A stretch of 36,072 nt of DNA from Actinomadura geliboluensis (GTDB lineage Bacteria; Actinomycetota; Actinomycetes; Streptosporangiales; Streptosporangiaceae), in contig NZ_VCKZ01000032.1 in assembly GCF_005889745.1 (NCBI RefSeq), forward strand, positions 1 through 36,072, in the 5' to 3' direction. The translations under genes and the position numbers were made by a program. Shown here piece by piece: positions 23,032 to 30,831 of this stretch (position 1 is the first letter of the stretch; the number at the start of each line of letters is the position of its first letter). The notes below the pieces were generated by a model. The model saw nothing but the letters and a program-made list of their open reading frames with translations. It ran no database searches and was not told the DNA's origin.

Positions 23032-24190
23032 GAAATTGGTGGTGCAGGTCAAGCTCCTGCCGACGCCCGAGCAGGCGGCGGCGCTGGCCGACACCCTCCA
23101 CCAGGTCAACACCGCCGCCAACCACGTGGCGGTCGTGGCCTTCGAGGAGTTCGGGCAGCGCGGCCGTGAACTGCCCTTGCGGAGGCTGTGCTACGGCGAC
23201 CTCAAAGCCGCCGGGCTCGGCGCCCAGGCCGCCCAGCACGTGATCAAACGAGTCGTGGACGCCTACACCACCCTCCGGGCCACCATCCGCAACGGCCGCC
23301 TCGGCAGCCCGGCATCCGCGCGGCGCCGCAAGGCCGAGTCCAAACCGATCGTGTTCCGCCCGGACGCCGCGCACACCTTCGATGACCGGTGCCTGTCGTG
23401 GCAGTTGGACGCGGGCACCGTCAGCATCTGGACGGTGGCCGGGCGGTGCAAGAACCTCAGGTTCGCCTGCTCCCCCGACCAGGCCAAGATGCTGGCCGCG
23501 CACCGCAAAGGCGAGTCGGACCTGGTCCACCGGGACGGGAAGTGGTTTCTGCTCGCCACCTGCGAGGTTCCCGAACCGGACGTCTACGAGCCCGCCGACT
23601 GGATCGGGGTGGACCGCGGCATCGTCAACCTGGCCACCACCAGCGACGGCGACAACCACCAGGGCCGCCGCCTTTCCCGGTACCGGCGCTGGCAGGCCCG
23701 CAAACGCGCCGAACTCCAGGCCAAACGCACCCGCGCGGCGGCCCGGCTGCTGAAGAAACGAGCCCGCCGGGAGTCCAGGCACGCCCGGCACGTCAACCAC
23801 ACCATCGCCAAACAGGTCGTCGCCGTCGCGGCACGCACCGGACGCGGCATCGCACTCGAAGAACTGAGTGGGATCCGCGCACGGGTCACGGTTCCACGCG
23901 ACCAGCGGGCACGCCTGTCATCCTGGCCCTTCCACCAACTCGGCGAGTTCATCGCCTACAAGGCACGCCGACACGGGGTGCCGTTCATCGCGGTGGATCC
24001 GGCCTACACCTCCCAGCGCTGCCCCCGCTGCGGCCACACCGACCGCGGCAACCGCCGTAGCCGGGACCACTTCACATGTCGCCGGTGCGGCCTCGCTGGG
24101 CCCGCCGACATCGTCGCCGGGATCAACGTGCGCGACCGCGCACGCTCGGCGTGGGTATTCGTCAACATGCCCCAACCCGCCCCCGCATAG
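23012..24190 (+). CDS. tnpB: TnpB RNA-guided nuclease (IS605 OrfB family)
   Basis: A 392-residue protein. The split RuvC nuclease has its three acidic residues: Asp201 (IGVDRGIVNLATTSDG), Glu283 (IALEELSG) and Asp366 (GPADIVAGINVRDRA). A zinc finger with CPRCG and CRRCG lies between the last two. The N-terminal region is the wedge/REC part (VVQVKLLPTPEQAAAL, NHVAVVAFEE). All parts needed for cleavage are intact. TnpB proteins use an omega-RNA from the element's right end to cut DNA matching the empty site, which favours element retention. Start: ATG 23012, or GTG 23030, which would fit a leaderless message. No tnpA is adjacent. Confidence 0.93.
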   Translation: MIQSQTVKLVVQVKLLPTPEQAAALADTLHQVNTAANHVAVVAFEEFGQRGRELPLRRLCYGDLKAAGLGAQAAQHVIKRVVDAYTTLRATIRNGRLGSPASARRRKAESKPIVFRPDAAHTFDDRCLSWQLDAGTVSIWTVAGRCKNLRFACSPDQAKMLAAHRKGESDLVHRDGKWFLLATCEVPEPDVYEPADWIGVDRGIVNLATTSDGDNHQGRRLSRYRRWQARKRAELQAKRTRAAARLLKKRARRESRHARHVNHTIAKQVVAVAARTGRGIALEELSGIRARVTVPRDQRARLSSWPFHQLGEFIAYKARRHGVPFIAVDPAYTSQRCPRCGHTDRGNRRSRDHFTCRRCGLAGPADIVAGINVRDRARSAWVFVNMPQPAPA

Positions 24191-24309
24191 CGTGCGGGGC
24201 TGGTGGATGCGACCCGTGACCGCCCCGCCGTAACGGGCAGTCGGGAGCGCAAACGAAGTCCGAAGGACCGAACCGGCAAGCCCGGTCCTCTCAGGGCCAA
24301 GTAGTTGAC
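24191..24309 (+). ncRNA. Putative omega-RNA scaffold / right end of the tnpB element
   Basis: The 119 nt after the tnpB stop are non-coding and rich in short stems, for example AAGTCCGAAGGACC and, near the end, GGTCC-N5-GGGCC (24285-24299), then AAGTAGTTGAC. This is the place and general form of TnpB guide RNAs. The guide itself would begin at about 24310, inside the lipoprotein gene. The boundary is inferred. Confidence 0.5.
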
Positions 24310-24545
24310 TGGCGGGTTTTGGTCTTGCTCGTCTTCTTGTGCTTGGACTTGTGCTTGGACTTGTGCTTGGAGCCGCCGCCCGACTCCCACTCGTAGCCGG
24401 GCGTGTTGCTCTTGCAGTAGCTGTCGCTGACCTTGGTGTCGGTCGCGTCGTGCTCGCACCACCGGTTCTGGCCGCCGCACGCGGTCAGCCCGAAGGCGGC
24501 GACCAGGACGGTCAGCGCGAGTGCGGTGGAACGGCTCTTGGGCAT
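24291..24545 (-). CDS. Small lipoprotein, 3' end rewritten by the tnpB element
   Basis: An 84-residue lipoprotein precursor. Signal MPKSRSTALALTVLVAAFG leads to lipobox LTACGG with Cys22; the mature part has further Cys (WCEH, SYCKS) and a Lys/His-rich repeat tail (KHKS three times). AAAGG lies 7 nt before ATG 24545. The last five codons (STTWP) and the stop lie inside the right end of the tnpB element, so the original C-terminus has been lost and replaced. Function unknown; probably attached to the outer membrane face. Confidence 0.75.
   Translation of the reverse strand: MPKSRSTALALTVLVAAFGLTACGGQNRWCEHDATDTKVSDSYCKSNTPGYEWESGGGSKHKSKHKSKHKKTSKTKTRQSTTWP
24337..24371 (-). repeat. Three tandem 12-bp repeats encoding KHKS
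   Basis: TTGTGCTTGGAC occurs three times in a row on the plus strand (last copy one base different), coding for the Lys/His/Ser repeat of the lipoprotein. Confidence 0.8.
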
Positions 24546-24626
24546 GGTCGGCCTTTCTCTGCCTGGGTGAAACGCAGGTCAGACGCGAGCGGCGGGGATC
24601 GCGTTCCGCCGCCGGGCGGCACCGGA

Positions 24627-24654
24627 TTGTCCGTCTCCGGCCGCGAACTATGCT
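24627..24654 (+). promoter_or_regulatory. Promoter of the second MerR gene, leaderless
   Basis: TTGTCC (24627-24632), 16-nt spacer, TATGCT (24649-24654). The GTG at 24662 follows after exactly 7 nt, so the message should begin at the start codon. Confidence 0.6.
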
Positions 24655-24661
24655 GACGCCC

Positions 24662-25417
24662 GTGAACGAAGAGGCGACGGACGAGCAGACCGGCGACGGC
24701 GTCCGCGAGTACCGCATCGGCGAGCTCGCGGCGGCGGCCGGCGTCCCCGTGCGGACGCTGCGCTACTACCAGGAGCGCAAGCTGCTGCCGCCGCCCCGCC
24801 GGGAGGGGCGCATCGGCCTCTACTCCGAGGACCATCTGGCCCGCCTCCGCATGATCGGGAACCTGCTCGAACGCGGCCACACCCTGGAGGGCATCCGCGA
24901 GCTGCTGTCGGCGTGGGAGCAGGGCCGCGACATCGGCACCGTCCTCGGCGTGGAGAAGGCCGTCACGACGCCGTGGTCGAACGAGGTCCCGGTCACGATG
25001 ACGCTGGCGGAGCTGGCGGCGCTGTTCCCCGGCGAGGCCGTCGGCCCCGACGCCGTCGAGCGGGCGGTCGCCCTCGGCCACATCGAGGTGGACGGCGACC
25101 GCGTCACCCACTGGAGCCGCCGCCAGCTGGACGCGACCGTCGCGCTCGTCCGGGCCGGGGTGCCGCTGGACGCGGTGCTGTCGGTGGCCAAGGAGCTCCA
25201 GCGCAGCATGGACGACCTCGCCGGCATGTTCGTCGGGCTGATCGCCGCGCACGTCGTCAAGAACGTCGGCGACCAGGACCTCGGCGAGCTCACCGAGACC
25301 CTCGCCCAGCTGCGTCCGGGCGCGCAGGTGTCGGTCGAGGCGGGGTTCGCGCGCGCGATGGACCGGCAGGTCCGCGCCGCCATCGACGAGCTGCTCGGCC
25401 GCCTGTCCAGCTCCTGA
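24662..25417 (+). CDS. MerR-family regulator, paralogue of the one at 17663-18430
   Basis: A 251-residue protein. The MerR winged helix (YRIGELAAAAGVPVRTLRYYQERKLLP) occupies residues about 15-85, and a helical C-terminal domain follows. It is closely alike to the MerR protein at 17663-18430 along the whole length, suggesting duplication. No metal-binding Cys are present. I choose GTG 24662 because a good promoter with TATGCT lies 7 nt upstream; the ATG at 24650 is inside the -10 box and cannot be transcribed from it. An S9 peptidase gene follows after 56 nt with its own -10-like box. Confidence 0.9.
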   Translation: MNEEATDEQTGDGVREYRIGELAAAAGVPVRTLRYYQERKLLPPPRREGRIGLYSEDHLARLRMIGNLLERGHTLEGIRELLSAWEQGRDIGTVLGVEKAVTTPWSNEVPVTMTLAELAALFPGEAVGPDAVERAVALGHIEVDGDRVTHWSRRQLDATVALVRAGVPLDAVLSVAKELQRSMDDLAGMFVGLIAAHVVKNVGDQDLGELTETLAQLRPGAQVSVEAGFARAMDRQVRAAIDELLGRLSSS

Positions 25418-25460
25418 CCGTCCCGTGCCGCGGCCCGGCCCGGTGCCGCTGATCGGCGGC

Positions 25461-25466
25461 GATACT
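25461..25466 (+). promoter_or_regulatory. -10-like box GATACT before the S9 peptidase gene
   Basis: GATACT ends 7 nt before ATG 25474, again fitting a leaderless message; the first base deviates from TANNNT. Confidence 0.4.
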
Positions 25467-25473
25467 GGTGGGC

Positions 25474-27237
25474 ATGGTCGATGACGAGCGATGGAAGGCG
25501 CGGTTCCGCGCCGCCCGGATGAGCCTGCCCCGCTGGGCGCGTGACGCCCCGGACCGGAGCCTCTACCGGTCGAACGTGACCGGGACGTGGGAGATCTACA
25601 GCTGGGACCGGGGCACCGGCGCGCAGCGCCAGGTGACCGACCGCCCCAACGGCACGTGGATGGGCACCATCGACCCGGCCGGCGAGTGGGTGTGGTGGTT
25701 CGCCGACACCGACGGGGACGAGTTCGGCGTCTGGAACCGCGCACGGTTCGGGGAGGCGGAGAGCGCTCCGGCCGTTCCAGGGCTGGAGCCGTCGTATCCG
25801 TCCGGGCTGTCCCTGGGCCGTAGCGGCCTCGCCGTCATCGGACGGACGACCGAGGACGGCAACACCGTCCACCTGTGCCGCCCCGACGCGGAGCCCGAGG
25901 TGCTCTACCACCACGCGGAGGACGCGCACATCGCCGCTCTGTCCCGCGACGAGAGCCTCATCGCGATCGGGCACAGCGAGCACGGCGACAGCCGCCACAT
26001 GGCGCTGCGCGTGCTGCGCCCCGACGGGACCGTGGTCGCCGACCTCTGGGACGGCCCCGGCAAGGGCGTCTACGGCGCCGGGTTCGCCCCGGTCGACGGC
26101 GATTCGCGGCTGCTGGTCAACCATGAGCGGCGCGGCCGCGACGAGATGCTCATCTGGGACCCGGTCGCCGGGACCGAGCGGGAGATCGTCCTCGACCTGC
26201 CCGGCGAGATCGGCGCCGACTGGTACCCCGACGGCACCGCGCTGCTGGTCTCCCACTCGCACGAGGCGCGCGACGAGCTGTACCGCTACGACCTGGACGG
26301 CGGCTCGCTGACCAGGATCGACACCCCGCGCGGCGTGATCGGCGGGGCCGCCGTCCGGCCGGACGGGACTGTCGAGTTCTCCTGGTCGTCGGCCGCCGAG
26401 CCGCCGGTGATCCGCTCCACCTCCGGCGCGGTCGTGCTCACCCCGCCCGGACCGGCCGCGCCGCCGTCCGTGCCGGTCGAGGACGTGTGGGTGGACGGCC
26501 CCGGCGGCCGCATCCACGCGCTGGTCAGCAAGCCGGACGGCGACCGCCCGTACCCGACGGTGTTCGACGTCCACGGCGGGCCGACCGCGCAGGACGACGA
26601 CTCGTTCACGCCGGTCGCCGCCGCCTGGGTCGACCACGGGTTCGCGGTCGTCCGCGTCAACTACCGGGGCTCCACCGGGTACGGCTCGCAGTGGCGGGAC
26701 GCCATCGAGGGCCGCGTCGGGCTCACCGAGCTGGAGGACATCAAGGCCGTCCGCGACTGGGCGGTCGGGTCGGGCCTCGCGGACCCGGCCCGGCTCGTCC
26801 TGACGGGCGGCTCGTGGGGCGGCTTCCTCACCCTGCTCGGCATCGGCACGCAGCCGGACGACTGGAGCGTCGCCGTCGCCGCCGTCCCCGTCGCCGACTA
26901 CGTCGCCGCGTACGAGGACGAGATGGAGGGCCTCCAGGCGTTCGACCGCTCCCTGTTCGGCGGCTCGCCGGACGAGGTCCCGGACCGCTACCGCGAGTCG
27001 TCCCCGATCACCTACGTCGAGGCGGTCAAGGCGCCGGTGCTGGTGCTGGCCGGGGAGAACGACCCGCGCTGCCCGATCCGGCAGATCGACAACTACCTCG
27101 GCCGCCTCGCCGAGCTGGGCCTCCCGCACGAGGTGTACCGGTACGACGCGGGGCACGGCTCGCTCGTCGTCGAGGAGCGGATCACCCAGATGGCCGCCGA
27201 GATCGGCTTCGCCCGGAAGCATCTCGGTATGTCGTGA
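25474..27237 (+). CDS. S9-family prolyl oligopeptidase-like serine peptidase
   Basis: A 587-residue cytoplasmic protein with no signal peptide. Residues about 40-330 are WD-like/beta-propeller blades (YSWDRGTG, GEWVWWFADTDGD, DEMLIWDPVAG). From about 340 on is the alpha/beta hydrolase: oxyanion region DVHGGPTAQ, RGSTGYG, nucleophile Ser447 in GGSWGGF, Asp530 in ENDPRCP and His561 in DAGHGS. It would cut short peptides or acylated peptides, as in acylaminoacyl-peptidase relatives. ATG 25474 follows a -10-like box by 7 nt; GTG 25468 is less likely. Confidence 0.93.
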   Translation: MVDDERWKARFRAARMSLPRWARDAPDRSLYRSNVTGTWEIYSWDRGTGAQRQVTDRPNGTWMGTIDPAGEWVWWFADTDGDEFGVWNRARFGEAESAPAVPGLEPSYPSGLSLGRSGLAVIGRTTEDGNTVHLCRPDAEPEVLYHHAEDAHIAALSRDESLIAIGHSEHGDSRHMALRVLRPDGTVVADLWDGPGKGVYGAGFAPVDGDSRLLVNHERRGRDEMLIWDPVAGTEREIVLDLPGEIGADWYPDGTALLVSHSHEARDELYRYDLDGGSLTRIDTPRGVIGGAAVRPDGTVEFSWSSAAEPPVIRSTSGAVVLTPPGPAAPPSVPVEDVWVDGPGGRIHALVSKPDGDRPYPTVFDVHGGPTAQDDDSFTPVAAAWVDHGFAVVRVNYRGSTGYGSQWRDAIEGRVGLTELEDIKAVRDWAVGSGLADPARLVLTGGSWGGFLTLLGIGTQPDDWSVAVAAVPVADYVAAYEDEMEGLQAFDRSLFGGSPDEVPDRYRESSPITYVEAVKAPVLVLAGENDPRCPIRQIDNYLGRLAELGLPHEVYRYDAGHGSLVVEERITQMAAEIGFARKHLGMS

Positions 27238-27243
27238 TCTATC

Positions 27244-27277
27244 CCGGGGGTGGGCGGCGCGGGCCGCCCGCCCCCGG
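27244..27277 (+). terminator. Strong intrinsic terminator after the S9 peptidase gene
   Basis: A 15-bp stem (27244-27258 with 27263-27277, one G-U pair) closed by a 4-nt loop and followed by TTT, 6 nt after the stop codon. Confidence 0.85.
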
Positions 27278-27380
27278 TTTACAAGATCGAACCTCGGGCA
27301 TCCCTCCGAGCGGCCGGCGGCCGCCAGGCAGGCCCCGGCCCGCCCCCCGGTACAGGAGAACACCGATCGGGGGGATCCCA

Positions 27381-28310
27381 GTGACATGTCTTCGGCACGC
27401 CCATGCGCTCGTCCAGCACGCCTTCGGTGAACGAATACCGAGGCCGCACGGCCCCGCCTTCCGCCTGACCGCGCTGGTCATGGCCTTGGGCGCCGCCGCT
27501 ACGGCCCTCACCCCCGTCCCGTCCGCCGCCGCGTCGGCGAGCGACGACCCGCCTCGCGCCCGGCGGGCCGCACCGGCCGAGGCTCCCCCGCACGCGATTC
27601 TGCTGTCCGCACCGGCATCGCGGGTTCCCGGCGGCGCGCCCGCGAACGCGCGCAGGGCGCCCGAACCGGTGGAGCGGCAGGCCGCGCCCACCGAACCGCC
27701 GCCACCGACCGCACCCCAGCCGCCCACCGAACCGGAGCCGCTCATCGCACCGCCGCCGCTCACCGCACCGCAGCTGCCCAGCTCGCCGTCATCGACCGCC
27801 ACGGCGGAGGAGGAGCCCGCGACACCGGCGTCCGCGCAGGACGCCTCGCAGGCGGACGCCCCGAAGGCCCCGAAGCAGGACGCCCCGCAGCAGAGCGCCC
27901 TCCCGGAACTGCCCGACTCGCTGCGGCTGGAGCAGCGGTTCGCCGAGTACACGCTGCGCGGCAACGGCATCCGGTGGCGCTCGACCGGCGGCTGCTCCGA
28001 CCGGACGGTCCGCACCTGCACCTCCTTCGAGGGCGTCCGGTGGGGGACGGTCAAGGGCCTGATCCGCTTCGCCAGGTCGAGCGGCTGCAAGATCACCGTG
28101 ACCGGCGGCACCGAGCACGGCCACGCGAGCGGCACCTACAGCCATGCGAACGGCTACAAGCTGGACATCTCCCCCACCCGCTGCGTGGACGCCGCGATCA
28201 AGCGCCACCCGTACGCCGGCCGGCGGGGCGACGGCGCCCGCCTCTACCGGTCACCGGACGGCACGCTCTTCGCCCGCGAGAAGGACCACTGGGACATCAC
28301 CTTCCGCTGA
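27381..28310 (+). CDS. Secreted M15-like metallopeptidase-fold protein with Pro-rich linker
   Basis: A 309-residue precursor. An unusually long N-region (about 28 residues) precedes the signal hydrophobic core (29-47, cleavage near 50-53). Residues about 56-165 are Pro/Ala/Glu-rich and disordered-looking, as in proteins spanning the cell wall. The C-terminal domain (about 195-309) carries His255, Gly258 and Asp262 in YSHANGYKLD and His303 in KDHWDITF, which fit the SxHxxGxAxD...H zinc pattern of the D-Ala-D-Ala carboxypeptidase/hedgehog fold. It probably acts on peptidoglycan or binds it. GTG 27381 has GGGGGG upstream; the long frame extending left of it is not coding. Confidence 0.8.
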   Translation: MTCLRHAHALVQHAFGERIPRPHGPAFRLTALVMALGAAATALTPVPSAAASASDDPPRARRAAPAEAPPHAILLSAPASRVPGGAPANARRAPEPVERQAAPTEPPPPTAPQPPTEPEPLIAPPPLTAPQLPSSPSSTATAEEEPATPASAQDASQADAPKAPKQDAPQQSALPELPDSLRLEQRFAEYTLRGNGIRWRSTGGCSDRTVRTCTSFEGVRWGTVKGLIRFARSSGCKITVTGGTEHGHASGTYSHANGYKLDISPTRCVDAAIKRHPYAGRRGDGARLYRSPDGTLFAREKDHWDITFR

Positions 28311-28334
28311 CCCGCGTCCCCCGTGCCGCCCGGG

Positions 28335-29003
28335 TCAGGCGCGGACCTCGCGGATGATGCCCACGAGCTCCCGCGTCACCGACTTGAACCCCGGCAGCCG
28401 GGACATCGCCACCATGCGGTTGACGAGCGGGACCGTCCGCTCCACGAGGAGGTAGGTCTTGCGGCAGCCGGGGGAGCTGTCGTGCACCCAGTACAGGACG
28501 ATGCCCATCGAGTAGATCCACAGGAGTTCGGGCAGCTCGGCCCGGAACTCCTTGTCGATCTTCAGATCGGAGCCCTCCACGACCTCGCGGTAGATCGCGA
28601 CCGCCGACTCGCGGGCCGGGCCCGACTCGGCGCTGAACGGGTTGAGCGGGCTGGTCGGCTCGGCGGCGAACTTGAAGAACTTCCCGGCGAACTCGTGGTA
28701 CGGCACCATCGTGTCGACCCGGGCCCGCAGCACGCCCAGCAGCCGGGCCGCGAACTCCGTCTCGGTGTCCAGGACGGCCCGGCAGGCGGCGACGTGCTCG
28801 TCCTGCAGCTCGTCGTAGTACGCCTGGATCAGCTCTTCCTTGGACCCGAAGTAGTAGTAGGCGTTGCCGACCGAGACGCCCGCCTCCTTGGCGATCGCCC
28901 GCATCGTCGTCGCGTCGTATCCGCGCTCCCGGAACAGGCGCAGCGCCGTCTGGACGATCACGGCCCGCGTCTGCTCGGACTTCACGGCCTTCGTCTCGGT
29001 CAC
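28335..29003 (-). CDS. TetR-family transcriptional regulator
   Basis: A 222-residue protein. The TetR HTH is clear at residues about 12-58: SEQTRAVIVQTALRLFRERGYDATTMRAIAKEAGVS and GNAYYYFGSKEELI. The ligand domain (60-222) is rich in aromatic residues (EFAGKFFKFAAEP, YSMGIVLYWVHDSS), suggesting a hydrophobic ligand. GTG 29003 has AAGGTGG at good spacing; the overlapping ATG at 29007 is in another frame. No obvious target gene is adjacent; it converges on the M15-like gene and lies downstream of asd. Confidence 0.92.
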   Translation of the reverse strand: MTETKAVKSEQTRAVIVQTALRLFRERGYDATTMRAIAKEAGVSVGNAYYYFGSKEELIQAYYDELQDEHVAACRAVLDTETEFAARLLGVLRARVDTMVPYHEFAGKFFKFAAEPTSPLNPFSAESGPARESAVAIYREVVEGSDLKIDKEFRAELPELLWIYSMGIVLYWVHDSSPGCRKTYLLVERTVPLVNRMVAMSRLPGFKSVTRELVGIIREVRA

Positions 29004-29043
29004 GCATGCCACCTTAAATCCCTGCCGCGGCGTCCGCTCATGC

Positions 29044-29088
29044 CCCGGCCGCCGTCCGGCGCGGCCGGGACGCCGCCCGCCGGGGCGG
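29044..29088 (-). terminator. Tandem GC-rich hairpins after asd
   Basis: CCCGGCCG (29044-29051) with CGGCCGGG (29062-29069), and CCGCCC (29073-29078) with GGGCGG (29083-29088), immediately downstream of the asd stop on the minus strand. Confidence 0.55.
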
Positions 29089-29095
29089 ACCGGGG

Positions 29096-30172
29096 TCAGG
29101 CGGTCAGTTCGGCGGCGACCAGTTCGGCCGTCTGGACGGTGTTGAGCGCGGCGCCCTTGCGGAGGTTGTCCCCGGACAGGAACAGGTCGAGCGCGTGCGG
29201 GTCGTCGAGCGAACGGCGGACGCGGCCCGCCCAGACCGGGTCGGTGCCGGCGGCGTCGGACGGCGTCGGGAACTCGTGCGTGTCCGGGTTGTCGCAGAGC
29301 ACGACGCCGGGCGAGCGGGCGAGGATCCCCTGCGCCTCCCGCTGGTCGACGGGCTCCTCGAACACGGCGTGCACGGCCATCGAGTGCCCGATGACGACGG
29401 GGACGCGGACGCAGGTCGCCGACACCTTCAGGTCGGGCAGGCCGAGGACGCGGCGGGTCTCGTCGCGGAGGGCGATCTCGTCGGACGTCCAGCCGCCGTC
29501 CTCGCCCGTCCCCGCCCAGGGCACGACGTTCAGCGCGAGCGGCGCAGGGAACGGGCCGAGGTCGCCGACCGCGCCGCGCATCGCGCCGGGGCGGTGGCCG
29601 AGCGTGCGGTCGCCGCCGACCTTCTCCAGCTGCGCGTACAGGGTGTCGACGCCGTCCCGGCCGGCGCCGGACGCCGCCTGGTAGGACGCGATGACCAGCT
29701 CCCGGAGCCCGTACCGGTCGTGCAGCGCGCCGACGGCGGCGATCATGGTGAGGGTCGCGCAGCCGGGGCCCGCGACGATGCCGCGCGGCCGGTCCCGGAC
29801 CCGCTCGGGGTTCACCTCCGGGACGACGAGCGGGACGTCCGCTGCGGTCCGGAACGCGCGCGACGCGTCGACCGCCACGGCGCCGCGGGCGGCCGCGACC
29901 GGCGCCCATTCGGCGGCCACCGCGTCCGGCACGGCGAAGATCGCGACGTCGGCGCCCGCGAAGACTCCGGGCGCGAGCGGCACGACCTCGGCCGGCGCGC
30001 CGCGCACCTGGAGCACGCGCCCGGCGGACCGCGCCGACCCGGCGAGGCGGATCTCCCCGTAGACGTCCCGGCGGATGGACAGCAGGTCGAGCAGCACCGC
30101 ACCGACCGTCCCGGTGGCGCCGGCGACCGCGAGGGTCGGCAGCCCGGAGGCGGAGCCCGTCGTCGCACTCAC
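29096..30172 (-). CDS. asd: Aspartate-semialdehyde dehydrogenase
   Basis: About 358 residues. It catalyses NADPH-dependent conversion of aspartyl phosphate to aspartate semialdehyde for Lys/diaminopimelate, Met and Thr. The Rossmann motif is AVAGATGTVG (residues 15-24); active Cys138 lies in GPGCATLTM, the Gln in ASYQAASGAG and the His in PVVIGHS. In most family members the Cys is preceded by Asn (NC[ST]); here it is Gly. The start is uncertain: a TAGTTC box lies 7 nt before GTG 30172, which suggests a leaderless message starting there; GTG 30178 or 30196 would add a few residues. It follows lysC, but a terminator-like hairpin separates the two. Confidence 0.92.
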   Translation of the reverse strand: MSATTGSASGLPTLAVAGATGTVGAVLLDLLSIRRDVYGEIRLAGSARSAGRVLQVRGAPAEVVPLAPGVFAGADVAIFAVPDAVAAEWAPVAAARGAVAVDASRAFRTAADVPLVVPEVNPERVRDRPRGIVAGPGCATLTMIAAVGALHDRYGLRELVIASYQAASGAGRDGVDTLYAQLEKVGGDRTLGHRPGAMRGAVGDLGPFPAPLALNVVPWAGTGEDGGWTSDEIALRDETRRVLGLPDLKVSATCVRVPVVIGHSMAVHAVFEEPVDQREAQGILARSPGVVLCDNPDTHEFPTPSDAAGTDPVWAGRVRRSLDDPHALDLFLSGDNLRKGAALNTVQTAELVAAELTA

Positions 30173-30266
30173 ATCCACAGAACTACCGCCGTCCACCCCC
30201 GGTTCCCAAAACGGCCCACACCCGCTGGAATCACAGCGAAACAGCCCGGCTCCCGGACATGCGAAA

Positions 30267-30300
30267 GGCCGCGCCGGCCCCGGTACGGGACGGCGCGGCC
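30267..30300 (-). terminator. Terminator between lysC and asd
   Basis: GGCCGCGCCG (30267-30276) pairs perfectly with CGGCGCGGCC (30291-30300), with an inner CCCG/CGGG stem. On the minus strand it begins 9 nt after the lysC stop and is followed by TTT. Confidence 0.75.
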
Positions 30301-30309
30301 CGCGCGGTG

Positions 30310-30831
30310 TCAGCGGCCGGTGCCGCCGTAGACGACGGCCTCGACCTGGTCGGAGTCCAGGTCGAAGGCGTGGTGCGCGGCGGCGACCGCGGTGTCGATG
30401 TCGTCCTGCGCGACGACGACCGAGATCCGGATCTCCGAGGTGGAGATCATCTCGATGTTCACCCCGGCCTCGGCGATCGCGCTGAACAGCTTCGCGGTCA
30501 CGCCGGGGTGCGAGCGCATCCCGGCGCCGATCAGCGACACCTTGCCGATGCGGTCGTCGTAGCGGAGCGACTCGAAGCCGATCCGCTCCTTCAGCTTGTT
30601 CAGCGCGGTCAGCGCGCTCTGCCCGTCGGTGGACGGCAGGGTGAACGAGATGTCGGTGCGCCCGGTGGACGCCGCCGACACGTTCTGCACGATCATGTCG
30701 ATGTTGATCTCGGCCTCGGACAGCACCGAGAAGATCGTGGCGGCCTCACCCACCTTGTCGGGCACCCCGACCACGGTGATCTTGGCTTCGCTCCGGTCGT
30801 GCGCGACGCCGGAGATGATCGCCTGCTCCAT
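30310..30831 (-). other. Probable internal in-frame lysC beta subunit
   Basis: Within lysC, codon 252 is ATG (30831-30829), preceded by GAAGGACAGGAC, a good ribosome site with 6-nt spacing. It would yield a 173-residue protein starting [10 protein letters not shown] and holding both ACT domains. Alpha2beta2 aspartate kinases with such an internal start are known in Corynebacterium and Bacillus. Confidence 0.65.

Larger units (their letters stand above)
23005..24309 (+). mobile_element. TnpA-less IS200/IS605-superfamily element (IS1341-type, tnpB only)
   Basis: It has a single tnpB gene, a structured 3' region after it and a right end that I place at about 24309 (…AAGTAGTTGAC). There are no terminal inverted repeats or target duplications, as expected for this superfamily. 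The left boundary is uncertain; 23005 is the first structured repeat and the true end may lie tens of bases upstream. Mobility would need a TnpA supplied elsewhere. Confidence 0.65.

Noticed and set aside
24337..24371. Three short repeats considered as a CRISPR array
   Set aside because: 12-bp units without spacers that encode a KHKS protein repeat.
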